Assembly: GCA_934489735.1 (NCBI GenBank) | Contig: CAKSSR010000005.1 | Coordinates: 31,151-95,150 of the forward strand | Direction: 5' to 3' | Origin: an uncultured Eubacteriales bacterium | GTDB lineage: Bacteria; Bacillota; Clostridia; Oscillospirales; Acutalibacteraceae | DNA: 64,000 bases | In this document: positions 55,150 through 63,109 of the stretch, piece by piece | How the letters are laid out: every line of letters begins with the position of its first letter | How positions within the stretch are numbered: position 1 is the first letter of the stretch | Position numbers and translations under genes: made by a program | The notes under the pieces: generated by a model | Told to the model about the DNA's origin: nothing | Database searches by the model: none | What the model saw: only the letters and a program-made list of their open reading frames with translations

Positions 55150-56178
55150 ATGTGGGATTATGTAAAAAATACGAAAAAGCCTATAATTTTATACGGAATG
55201 GGCAACGGCGCAGAGAAAATATTAAACGAACTTGAAAGAAGATCAATTAATAGAATAGCCGGTATATTCGCCAGCCCAGGATTTTTAAGGAATCATCAAT
55301 TTCATGGATTTGACATTGTATCATATGAAGACATAAAGAAAAAATTTGGAGATGTGCTCATACTTTTATCATTTGGAACTCACCTACCAGACGTCATAGA
55401 ATATATAAAAAGTATCTCAAAGGAACAAGAGTTACTCGCCCCGGATGTCCCGGTCTATGGCAATGAGATATTTGATAAAGAATTTTATAATAATCATTTA
55501 AATGAGATCAAGCAAGCATATAATATGATATCAGAACCGTTTTCAAAAAAAGTATTCAATAATATAATAGATTACAAACTGTCAGGAAAAATTGACTTTC
55601 TTTTGTCATGTGAGACAGAAAAAGATGAAATTTATAAGAATATATTAAAATTAAATAACGAAATTTATATGGATTTAGGGGCCTACAAAGGAGATACTAT
55701 TGATGAATTTATAAAATATACAAATGGCTATGAAAAAATAATCGCAGTTGAGCCAGATGTAAAGAATTTTAAGCATCTTATTAAAAATATTGACGACCTA
55801 TCAAACATTTGTTGCTATAATTCACCTATAAATGATAAAGATGAGAAAATTTTATTTAATTCATTCGGGGGACGGAATTCTTTTGCAGGCGGCGACAACG
55901 GATCTTTAGCTCAAGGACGCAGTGTTGACAGTTTATTAAACGGAGAAAAGGTTACATATATAAAGATGGACGTCGAAGGACAAGAAGAAAAAGCCATCAT
56001 TGGAGCAAAAGAGACGATAAAGAAGTACAAACCAAAGATGTTGATATCATGTTATCATAAATCGGAAGACATTTTTAAGATACCAATCATAATTTCATCG
56101 ATAAGGAATGACTATACTATTTACTTACGTCATCATCCTTCACTACCAGCTTGGGACACCAATTACCTTTTCGTATAA
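55150..56178 (+). CDS. FkbM-family SAM-dependent methyltransferase with N-terminal Rossmann domain
   Basis: A 342-residue protein starting MWDYVKNTKKPIILYGMGNG with GGAAGGA upstream. Residues ~12-100 form a nucleotide-binding Rossmann-like segment (ILYGMGNGAEKILNEL). The C-terminal half is an FkbM-type methyltransferase: YMDLGAYKGDTIDEFI (SAM loop), IIAVEPDVKNFKHL, and YIKMDVEGQEEKAIIGAKE. Such two-part proteins usually methylate sugars or lipids in surface glycans, but the substrate cannot be inferred here. It is monocistronic between PV2 and lon. Confidence 0.88.
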   Translation: MWDYVKNTKKPIILYGMGNGAEKILNELERRSINRIAGIFASPGFLRNHQFHGFDIVSYEDIKKKFGDVLILLSFGTHLPDVIEYIKSISKEQELLAPDVPVYGNEIFDKEFYNNHLNEIKQAYNMISEPFSKKVFNNIIDYKLSGKIDFLLSCETEKDEIYKNILKLNNEIYMDLGAYKGDTIDEFIKYTNGYEKIIAVEPDVKNFKHLIKNIDDLSNICCYNSPINDKDEKILFNSFGGRNSFAGGDNGSLAQGRSVDSLLNGEKVTYIKMDVEGQEEKAIIGAKETIKKYKPKMLISCYHKSEDIFKIPIIISSIRNDYTIYLRHHPSLPAWDTNYLFV

Positions 56179-56181
56179 AAG

Positions 56182-56210
56182 TTGCAAAATTTCATAGTAT
56201 ATGTTAAAAT
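56182..56210 (+). promoter_or_regulatory. Promoter of the lon operon
   Basis: TTGCAA (56182-56187), 17 bp ending TGT, TAAAAT (56205-56210). The leader is ~145 nt and includes a small ORF. Confidence 0.72.
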
Positions 56211-56294
56211 AAGTATGTATTATTATCTAGCGATTTATTTACCTGAAGAAAATGCGAAAAACTTTAAAAAATTTTAGAAAGGAGTCGCTACTTA

Positions 56295-56354
56295 TTGGGA
56301 AGTAAATTGGATGAAAATATTAATTTCCAGCAATACATAAGTAGCTTATTTTGA
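56295..56354 (+). CDS. Possible leader ORF upstream of lon (19 codons)
   Basis: A strong AAAGGAG ribosome-binding site precedes a TTG that opens MGSKLDENINFQQYISSLF. Its TGA overlaps an ATG (TGATG), and lon starts 7 bp later without a ribosome-binding site of its own. Translation of lon therefore probably depends on reinitiation after this ORF. It could be a regulatory leader or the stub of a lost upstream gene (clpX or lonB often precedes lon in clostridia). No homology is recognised. Confidence 0.45.
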   Translation: MGSKLDENINFQQYISSLF

Positions 56355-56360
56355 TGAATT

Positions 56361-58706
56361 ATGAATAACTATTATGAATTACCAACAATCACACTTAGAG
56401 GAATTGTAATATTCCCAGGAACTACTTTAGAATTAGAAATAAGTAGAAAGAAATCTTTACTTGCATTAATGAATGCGAGCGAAAATGAACAGAAAATCTT
56501 CTTAGTCACACAAAAAGACTCAAGAGATGAAGATCCAAGTGAAGATCAACTATATGACATTGGAGTCATAGCAGAAGTTGTTAAGACTTCTTATAGTGGA
56601 GATAAGACTTTATCAATAACATTAATAACTCAAGAAGCAGCCAAAAAGGAAGATATGGACAATTCAGGTAAATTCCCAGTCGCAGATGTAGAAGTTATAT
56701 CGCAAATTCAACTTGAAGACAATAAAGAAAATGACGTAATATTGAGAACGGCTACGGATTTGTTCCATAATTATGTCGCTCTTAACTCTAACATCGATAA
56801 TGATACAGTTTTTGAAGCATTGGAAATGAAGGAAGATAAGTGCGAGTTGATAAATTACATGTCCAATATTATAATTGCCGACTACAAATTAAAACAAAAG
56901 ATACTATCTGAACCAGATCCAAAAGAAAAATTACTATTAATAATAGAAATTCTTAAGAATGAGATAGAAACCCTTAAACTGGTCGAAGAAATTGGCTTGG
57001 GCATAAAACATAAGATGGACAAAGAACATAAGGAATATGTTTTAAGAGAATATATAAGATTAGCGAATAGTGAACTAGATAAGATAGGGAAGTCTAATAA
57101 AGAAGTAGATGACTACATCAAAAAGATAAAAAAATTAAATCTAAAGAAGGAAGCAGAGAAAACTTTAATAAAAGAATGCAAAAGATTAAACAAAATGATA
57201 GTAGAGTCACAAGAAGCAAGCGTCATACGAGGATATTTAGACACTTGTTTGTCATTGCCTTGGAAAAAGAGAACTAATGATTCACTTAATCTTAAAAAAG
57301 CATTGAAAATATTAAACGAAGATCACTATAGCTTAGAAAAAGTTAAAGAAAGAGTCATCGAATTACTTGCAGTCAGAAAATTATCTAATACCATTAAAGG
57401 ACAAGTCATATGCCTAGTAGGACCTCCAGGAGTCGGTAAGACATCTATAGCAAAATCACTTGCAAAAGCAATGCATAGAAAATATGTAAGAGTCGCTCTG
57501 GGAGGCGTAAAAGATGAATCGGAAATAAGAGGACATAGACGAACTTATGTAGCCTCTATGCCCGGCCGCATTATCGATGCAATAAGTAAGGCTAAGTCTA
57601 AGAATCCAGTACTACTATTGGACGAAATAGATAAATTGAGTAGCAGTTATAATGGAGATCCAACATCTGCACTACTAGAAGTATTAGATATAGAACAGAA
57701 TTCCAGCTTTCACGATCACTTTATCGATGTCCCATTTGATCTGAGCGAAACCATATTTATAACAACGGCTAATGATATAAGCGAAATACCTAAGCCACTT
57801 TTAGACAGAATGGATGTAATTACTTTATCAAGTTATACTCCCGAAGAGAAATTCCATATAGCTAGACGACATTTGTTGCCTAAACAGATGAAAAAATGTA
57901 AAATAGATAATAAAATGTTTAAAATAAGTGACGAGGCTATTAGAATGATAATAGATAATTATATAAGAGAAGCCGGAGTTAGAGGTTTGGAAAGAATAAT
58001 CCAAAAATTATTAAGAAAAACTGCAAAAATAATAGTGGAAGGAAAGATGAAGAAGGTCCATATAAAGAAAAGTAATATAAACCAGTTCCTCGGGCCACAA
58101 AGATATAATATCGATAAAGACGAAATAGATGAAATAGGAATAGTAAAAGGACTTGCTTGGACCTGCGTGGGAGGCGAAATGCTTCCAATAGAAGCAATAA
58201 TTATGCATGGGGACAATAAACTCGACGCAACTGGATCGCTGGGCGACGTAATGATTGAATCTGCTCAAATTGCCCTTAGTTTTATAAGAAGTCATTCAAA
58301 TATTTTAGGATTAAGCAAAGATTTCTTTAAAAAACATGACATCCATATACATGCACCTGAAGGAGCTATACCAAAAGATGGACCATCTGCAGGAGTAACT
58401 ATGGCAACTGCTTTAATATCATCAATATGTAAGATACCAGTCAGAAGCGATACGGCTATGACAGGTGAGATTACTTTGCATGGGAAAGTCCTACCCATAG
58501 GCGGATTAAAAGAAAAAACTATGGCTGCTTATAAATCAGGAATAAAAAATGTAATAATACCAAGAAAAAATGAACCTGATTTAGAAGAAATCGATAGCAT
58601 AGTGAAAAAGAATGTAAACTTTATATTAGCAGACAGTTTAAAAGATGTCTTTAGTAATTCCTTAGTATTAAGTAAAGAGCAACAAGAAAATATCGAAAAA
58701 ATGTAA
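56361..58706 (+). CDS. lon: ATP-dependent endopeptidase Lon (LonA)
   Basis: A 781-residue cytoplasmic AAA+ protease that degrades misfolded and regulatory proteins. It has the N-terminal substrate domain (LPTITLRGIVIFPGTTLELE), a coiled middle, Walker A GPPGVGKTS, Walker B VLLLDEIDKL, the arginine-finger region PLLDRMDVI, and the C-terminal Ser-Lys protease with PKDGPSAGVTMATAL (catalytic Ser) and IGGLKEKTMAAYKSG (catalytic Lys). Length is normal. It is the first gene of lon-engB-lysA-peptide. Confidence 0.97.
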   Translation: MNNYYELPTITLRGIVIFPGTTLELEISRKKSLLALMNASENEQKIFLVTQKDSRDEDPSEDQLYDIGVIAEVVKTSYSGDKTLSITLITQEAAKKEDMDNSGKFPVADVEVISQIQLEDNKENDVILRTATDLFHNYVALNSNIDNDTVFEALEMKEDKCELINYMSNIIIADYKLKQKILSEPDPKEKLLLIIEILKNEIETLKLVEEIGLGIKHKMDKEHKEYVLREYIRLANSELDKIGKSNKEVDDYIKKIKKLNLKKEAEKTLIKECKRLNKMIVESQEASVIRGYLDTCLSLPWKKRTNDSLNLKKALKILNEDHYSLEKVKERVIELLAVRKLSNTIKGQVICLVGPPGVGKTSIAKSLAKAMHRKYVRVALGGVKDESEIRGHRRTYVASMPGRIIDAISKAKSKNPVLLLDEIDKLSSSYNGDPTSALLEVLDIEQNSSFHDHFIDVPFDLSETIFITTANDISEIPKPLLDRMDVITLSSYTPEEKFHIARRHLLPKQMKKCKIDNKMFKISDEAIRMIIDNYIREAGVRGLERIIQKLLRKTAKIIVEGKMKKVHIKKSNINQFLGPQRYNIDKDEIDEIGIVKGLAWTCVGGEMLPIEAIIMHGDNKLDATGSLGDVMIESAQIALSFIRSHSNILGLSKDFFKKHDIHIHAPEGAIPKDGPSAGVTMATALISSICKIPVRSDTAMTGEITLHGKVLPIGGLKEKTMAAYKSGIKNVIIPRKNEPDLEEIDSIVKKNVNFILADSLKDVFSNSLVLSKEQQENIEKM

Positions 58707-58721
58707 ATGCGAGGTCAATAT

Positions 58722-59324
58722 ATGTCAAATTATAATAACGTAAATTTATCATACGTATGCGGAAATGCATCTCAACTACCAAAAAACATAAACAAGCCAG
58801 AAATAGTATTCTCCGGGAAGTCAAATGTAGGAAAATCTTCTCTTATCAATAGACTTTTGAACCGTAAGTCATTCGCACGAGTGAGCGCTACACCCGGCAA
58901 GACAGGAACTATTAACTTTTATGAACTACAAGAATTATTTCTCGTAGATCTGCCTGGCTATGGATATGCAAAAGTATCTCTAAGTGAGAAAAAAAGATGG
59001 GCTAAGCTAGTAGAAGGTTACTTTAATTCAAAAAGAAATATAAAATTAGTAGTCCAAATCATAGATATTAGACATAAGCCATCACAAGATGACATGGATA
59101 TGATGTCATATTTAAACGCTTATAGCATACCATATATAATAGTACTAACGAAAAGTGATAAGCTGAGCGAACCAAAAATAAAATTAAGAATGGAAGAACT
59201 TATTAAAGAGATTCCTAATTTTAATAACATTAAAAGCGTGATATTTTCATCTTTAAGCAGACGTGGATTGGATGAACTTAAAAATCTAATAGACGATAGC
59301 ATTATTGTTGAAGAGGGTGATTAA
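58722..59324 (+). CDS. engB: Ribosome-biogenesis GTPase EngB (YsxC/YihA)
   Basis: A 200-residue GTPase needed for 50S subunit assembly. G1 is GKSNVGKSSL, the G2 Thr lies in TPGKTGTINFY, G3 is DLPGYGYA and G4 is LTKSDKL. The start is taken at MSNYNNVNL with GAGGT 6 nt upstream, rather than the ATG at 58707 directly after the lon stop. The lon-engB order is conserved in Bacillota and supports both calls. Confidence 0.97.
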   Translation: MSNYNNVNLSYVCGNASQLPKNINKPEIVFSGKSNVGKSSLINRLLNRKSFARVSATPGKTGTINFYELQELFLVDLPGYGYAKVSLSEKKRWAKLVEGYFNSKRNIKLVVQIIDIRHKPSQDDMDMMSYLNAYSIPYIIVLTKSDKLSEPKIKLRMEELIKEIPNFNNIKSVIFSSLSRRGLDELKNLIDDSIIVEEGD

Positions 59325-60611
59325 ATGATGTCGGGACTAAGCATAAATGAACAAGGACATCTGCAATTGGATGACCATGACTTGACTGAAATTGCAAAAA
59401 AGTATGGCACTCCACTATATGTCTTGAGCGAGAAGACAATAAGAGAAAATTGTAAGAAATATGTAAGCTTATTGAAGAAATATTATAAGGCAGAGGCTTC
59501 AGTAGTATATGCAAGTAAAGCATTTTCTTGCCTGCATATGTATAAAATAATAAAAAGCGAAGGAATGTATACAGATGTTGTATCAGATGGAGAGATGTAT
59601 ACTGCATATAAGTCTGGATTCCCTATGAATACATCGATATTTCATGGAAATAATAAGTCTTATAAAGAGATAGAACTGGCTGTCGATTTAAATGTCGGTA
59701 GAATAGTTATAGATAATCAAGAAGAAATTGAAATAATAAATAAAATATGTAAGGATAAGTCTAAATGCGCTAATGTCATGGTACGTATAAAGCCAGGAAT
59801 TGATGCACATACTCATAAATCTATAAGAACTGGTCAAGAAGATTCAAAGTTTGGCATCTCAAAACATGATATGCTAGAAACAATTAAGAAAATATTGAAT
59901 TCATCAAACTTAAATCTCTGCGGGTTACATTGTCATATCGGATCGCAAATATTCGAAATAGATCCTTTTGTATCGGCAGCAAAAACTATGATATCTTTAT
60001 TGAATGACATTAAATATAAATACGGATGTCTTGTTAAAGAGTTGAACCTAGGAGGAGGATTTGGAGTAAAGTATGTAGATAAAGATAATCCTTGCAATAT
60101 TGAAGATCTGATAAGAAAAATTTGTAATGAGATAGAAACAAGTTGTAAAGATTTCAGCATCCCACTTCCAAAACTTTATATCGAACCAGGAAGATCTATA
60201 ATTTCTAACGCTGGCTTGACATTATACGAGGTTGGGACAATAAAAGATATACCAGACATAAGAAAATATGTATGCATAGACGGCGGCATGACAGATAATC
60301 CAAGATATGCTTTATATAATGCTGAATATGATATAATAAATGCTTCAAGAGCAGATATGCCGAAGAAAGAATTGGTGACAATTGCAGGCAAATGCTGCGA
60401 AAGTGGAGATATAATTGCAAAAGACATATATATACAGCACCCGGAAAGAGGAGATATCTTGTCGGTATTATGTACAGGCGCATACAATTACTCTATGTCA
60501 TCGAATTATAATCGTATAGCAAAGCCAGCTGTACTATTGATCAATGAAAAAGAAGAAAAAATTATAGTAAGGCGACAAACTTTAGACGACGTAATAACAA
60601 ATGACATATAA
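59325..60611 (+). CDS. lysA: Diaminopimelate decarboxylase
   Basis: A 428-residue PLP enzyme (fold type III) making L-lysine from meso-diaminopimelate. The PLP Lys lies in VVYASKAFSC, with LHCHIGSQI, LGGGFGVKY, YIEPGRSII and the active-site CCESGDIIAKD. Its ATG directly follows the engB stop, with GAGGGTGA as ribosome-binding site, so it is translationally coupled. No other lysine genes and no lysine riboswitch are present; the link to lon-engB looks operonic rather than functional. Confidence 0.96.
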   Translation: MMSGLSINEQGHLQLDDHDLTEIAKKYGTPLYVLSEKTIRENCKKYVSLLKKYYKAEASVVYASKAFSCLHMYKIIKSEGMYTDVVSDGEMYTAYKSGFPMNTSIFHGNNKSYKEIELAVDLNVGRIVIDNQEEIEIINKICKDKSKCANVMVRIKPGIDAHTHKSIRTGQEDSKFGISKHDMLETIKKILNSSNLNLCGLHCHIGSQIFEIDPFVSAAKTMISLLNDIKYKYGCLVKELNLGGGFGVKYVDKDNPCNIEDLIRKICNEIETSCKDFSIPLPKLYIEPGRSIISNAGLTLYEVGTIKDIPDIRKYVCIDGGMTDNPRYALYNAEYDIINASRADMPKKELVTIAGKCCESGDIIAKDIYIQHPERGDILSVLCTGAYNYSMSSNYNRIAKPAVLLINEKEEKIIVRRQTLDDVITNDI

Positions 60612-60632
60612 AGAACAAAGAAAGGTTAACTT

Positions 60633-60908
60633 ATGGTAGATAATAATAAGGATATTGATGATATTGACTTAGCATTGGTAACCGGCGGTGAAATTTCTTT
60701 ATCTCCATTAAGCTTATCTTGGCATAATGGAAACGATAAAAAGAAAATATTAGAGTCAGACATTCCAGATAGTATCAAAGCATTAGTTGTAGAAGACTCT
60801 GGGACAATTCAAATCGATATAAATGTCTTCAACTCTTCAAATTTTCTTAAAAATATGAAATCTCACTTAAACGGACCTAGACCAATTGCTGGATCTGTTA
60901 AAAAATAA
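60633..60908 (+). CDS. Small peptide precursor with double-glycine motif
   Basis: A 91-residue protein with an early DIDLALVTGG (Gly-Gly at about residues 18-19), resembling the end of a double-glycine leader, though the leader is short. The mature part begins EISLSPLSLSWHNG and ends Lys-rich (RPIAGSVKK); it has no Cys, so no disulfide or lanthionine is possible. AAAGG lies 7 nt before the ATG. It is the last gene of the lon operon, 21 bp after lysA, and a strong terminator follows. It could be an exported effector, signal or bacteriocin; no exporter is in the window. Confidence 0.6.
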   Translation: MVDNNKDIDDIDLALVTGGEISLSPLSLSWHNGNDKKKILESDIPDSIKALVVEDSGTIQIDINVFNSSNFLKNMKSHLNGPRPIAGSVKK

Positions 60909-60911
60909 TTA

Positions 60912-60960
60912 AAACATCGTAGAATTTTTCAAAAGATCTTAATTTCTACGATGTTTCTTT
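60912..60960. terminator. Bidirectional terminator after the lon operon
   Basis: AAACATCGTAGAA and TTCTACGATGTTT form a perfect 13-bp stem. It is followed by CTTTCTATATTTTT on the plus strand and TTTTAATTATTTTTT on the minus strand. Confidence 0.88.
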
Positions 60961-60984
60961 CTATATTTTTATATCATTTCGATA

Positions 60985-62379
60985 TTATTTCAGTTTATCA
61001 AACTCATCTAGGCTGTCTTTATTGGACAAGTCAATTGCCTTTTCCCCAAATTTCTCAGCCAATTTGCTATTATATCTAGCATTCATTATGTAAGTCGTTC
61101 CGCTTTCTTTCATTGTCTCAACGACTTCGTGATCTTCTAAAACCTCTTTGTAATTTTGCATTCTCTTTTCAAGCTCTTTTGCATTCATACTCTCAATTCC
61201 TATAAATACATTGGCCATTTCTGTATGCCTTTGCTTGCAATAGTTAAATAATGATAAAAATTTTCTTTTCAAATACATTTTATGTTGCTCGCTGTCCTTA
61301 CAGTAACACTTTGGCTTCGCATCTAGAAGCATGTCTATCTTTTTGTCTTCTTTTATATATTTATAAGATCCCTGCTCAAATTCAAGAGCAATTGGTGCAT
61401 TTTCAATCAGCATTACTTTGTATTTGTCATTATATTCTTTCTTATCTTCTCTCAATTCATTCTCTTTAAAGAAAGTTTGCGTCGTATTTGATTTCGGCAA
61501 TTCATATTGATCTAATAAGTCTATTCTATTTCTTTCAAGTTCTTTAGTCTTTTTATTATATGCCATTCCATTTAATCCCGGCATATATAATAAACATAAT
61601 GTCGTCCATGGACATTTAGCAAAAATCCCTGATGGATAATAACGCTTGAAGTCACACAGGCTGTCTGTTGATTCAAAATCGTTATATCTTGCAATACAAT
61701 CTGGATCAGATGATAATGATATTAAATCAAACTTTCCACTATCTAAAATAGTATTGAAATCTAGTAGTTCCATCCCTTTTTCTGATGGCTTTTCGTATAC
61801 TACTACAAATTTACCTTTCTTTTTGCTTTTGCTATCTCCTTGATTCTTTGAAAGTTCTCCTAATGTTGATATAGTAAACCTTCCCGCCTCATGTAATTCG
61901 TTGTCTACCTTTACATAGCACATTCCAGTTTCTTTATCCTGCCTAAAACATTCTTCTGGATGTTTTTTAATATATTCCTCAAAATCCTGACGAGTCCCAA
62001 ATAAAGTTGAACCATCTTTATCTTTCTTTGATAATTTAGTTAGTTTACAGCTTATTTTCTCATCATTATGATCACTTGACCTAATTATTTTAAGTCCTTC
62101 CTTTGAATCAAGTGAAGGGACCTTTTCAAATATTACTGGTTGAGCATCATTTTGATTAATATTTTCAATGTCGTCTCGATTGATATCGCTATTTCTTGAT
62201 ACAAATCGATTATATAAGAAATACGTTCCTAAAGCTAATGTTAACCCTGTGGCTGCTGTGCATATAGTCCTATTTAATATTTTCTTATAATTCACTGCAG
62301 ATACATTCAAACAATTCATAGACACTAATGCCGTTGACAAATATAATGCAATGGCCTTTTTTATCTTATTCTTCTTCAT
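60985..62379 (-). CDS. Secreted or membrane-anchored protein of unknown function (SP1)
   Basis: A 464-residue protein. Residues 1-28 form a signal peptide (ALYLSTALVSMNCLNVSA). A hydrophobic stretch around residues 39-57 (TICTAATGLTLALGTYFLY) may be a second membrane helix. The body is hydrophilic, with several Cys (for example RYYPSGIFAKCPWTTLCLLY, PKCYCKDSEQ). Around residue 81 PVIFEKVPSLDSKEGLKII parallels the neighbouring 62501 protein (PIIFGELPALSEEERKGIV), so the two are related. GAGAGGAGAG lies before the ATG. It has no family I recognise. An 11-bp-period box lies at 62433. Confidence 0.75.
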   Translation of the reverse strand: MKKNKIKKAIALYLSTALVSMNCLNVSAVNYKKILNRTICTAATGLTLALGTYFLYNRFVSRNSDINRDDIENINQNDAQPVIFEKVPSLDSKEGLKIIRSSDHNDEKISCKLTKLSKKDKDGSTLFGTRQDFEEYIKKHPEECFRQDKETGMCYVKVDNELHEAGRFTISTLGELSKNQGDSKSKKKGKFVVVYEKPSEKGMELLDFNTILDSGKFDLISLSSDPDCIARYNDFESTDSLCDFKRYYPSGIFAKCPWTTLCLLYMPGLNGMAYNKKTKELERNRIDLLDQYELPKSNTTQTFFKENELREDKKEYNDKYKVMLIENAPIALEFEQGSYKYIKEDKKIDMLLDAKPKCYCKDSEQHKMYLKRKFLSLFNYCKQRHTEMANVFIGIESMNAKELEKRMQNYKEVLEDHEVVETMKESGTTYIMNARYNSKLAEKFGEKAIDLSNKDSLDEFDKLK

Positions 62380-62432
62380 TTGACTCTCCTCTCAACATTA
62401 TTCTTATTCTGTTCTGACTCATGATAGATAAT

Positions 62433-62450
62433 TTTAACAAAAGTTTAATA
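62433..62450 (-). promoter_or_regulatory. 11-bp direct-repeat box upstream of SP1
   Basis: TTTAACA (62433) and TTTAATA (62444), one helical turn apart, as before the repeat genes. However, no good -10 lies 26 bp away (TAAGAA), so membership of the same regulon is tentative. Confidence 0.4.
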
Positions 62451-62500
62451 AAAAATCAATATGGTCACTGCCAGTTCTCATCCTGATGTCGTTTTTTCCT

Positions 62501-62935
62501 TTACTTCTGATTAATTTTTTCACATCCATACTGATCAGTCATAGTCAATAATGTCTTAAAATATCCCATATCTCTTCCTGAATGTAAATTAACTAAACCA
62601 CTGTCTATTAGTTGCCCAAGTCTGTCGTCTTTACTTAAATCCACTATGCCTTTTCTTTCCTCTTCACTAAGCGCAGGAAGCTCTCCAAATATAATTGGTT
62701 CTAATTTGATAATATCTTCTGCTTTGTCCTCTTCTGATTCAGATACATCTTCGATTTTTTCTTCTTCCTTGGGACCATTTCCCTCATTCGACTCAACCAT
62801 AATTAAATCATTCGGTTTCACATCACTTCCTATAAACATCTGGTTGCTTTCCATTGCACATACGTTTAAACCTGCGGATATCAATGATGTTGATATGCAT
62901 AATACAAACGTTTGAATAAATTTACCTTTTTTCAT
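62501..62935 (-). CDS. Secreted acidic protein related to the N-terminus of SP1
   Basis: A 144-residue protein with a signal peptide (FVLCISTSLISAGLNVCA, cleavage before MES), then a very acidic stretch (EEEKIEDVSESEEDKAEDI), then PIIFGELPALSEEERKGIV followed by DLSKDDRLGQLIDSG. The latter aligns with residues ~80-120 of SP1. It is probably a shortened paralogue or a partner. Its ribosome-binding site (AAGGGG) is unusually far from the ATG (about 15 nt). Its end, YGCEKINQK, lies 121 bp before SP1. The function is unknown. Confidence 0.7.
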   Translation of the reverse strand: MKKGKFIQTFVLCISTSLISAGLNVCAMESNQMFIGSDVKPNDLIMVESNEGNGPKEEEKIEDVSESEEDKAEDIIKLEPIIFGELPALSEEERKGIVDLSKDDRLGQLIDSGLVNLHSGRDMGYFKTLLTMTDQYGCEKINQK

Positions 62936-62971
62936 AATTTTCTAACTTATATCCCCTTGTTGATAAAATAT

Positions 62972-62991
62972 ACTTATCGTTCTCGATAAGT
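62972..62991 (-). promoter_or_regulatory. 5'-terminal hairpin of the 62501 transcript
   Basis: ACTTATCG-AGAA-CGATAAGT (minus strand) is a perfect 8-bp stem located at about +2 to +21 from the predicted start. 5' stem-loops of this kind often protect mRNA from decay; that role is inference. Confidence 0.55.
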
Positions 62992-62997
62992 TCCTTT

Positions 62998-63009
62998 CTA
63001 TTATACCAC
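62998..63009 (-). promoter_or_regulatory. Extended -10 promoter of the 62501 gene
   Basis: Minus-strand TGTGGTATAAT with TATAAT at 63000-63005. A TTGACA is 28 bp upstream, too far to serve as its -35. Confidence 0.6.
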
Positions 63010-63037
63010 AGATACATGGCTGTCGTAAAAGATTGTC

Positions 63038-63072
63038 AAAAAAAGCTTCAGATTTATCAATTCTCTGAAGCC
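63038..63072 (-). terminator. Terminator of the Rpn-family gene
   Basis: GCTTCAGA/TCTGAAGC stem followed by seven T on the minus strand. Confidence 0.85.
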
Positions 63073-63109
63073 TTTTCTTTTCATTTTATTATTAATTTTT
63101 AAATTAAGT

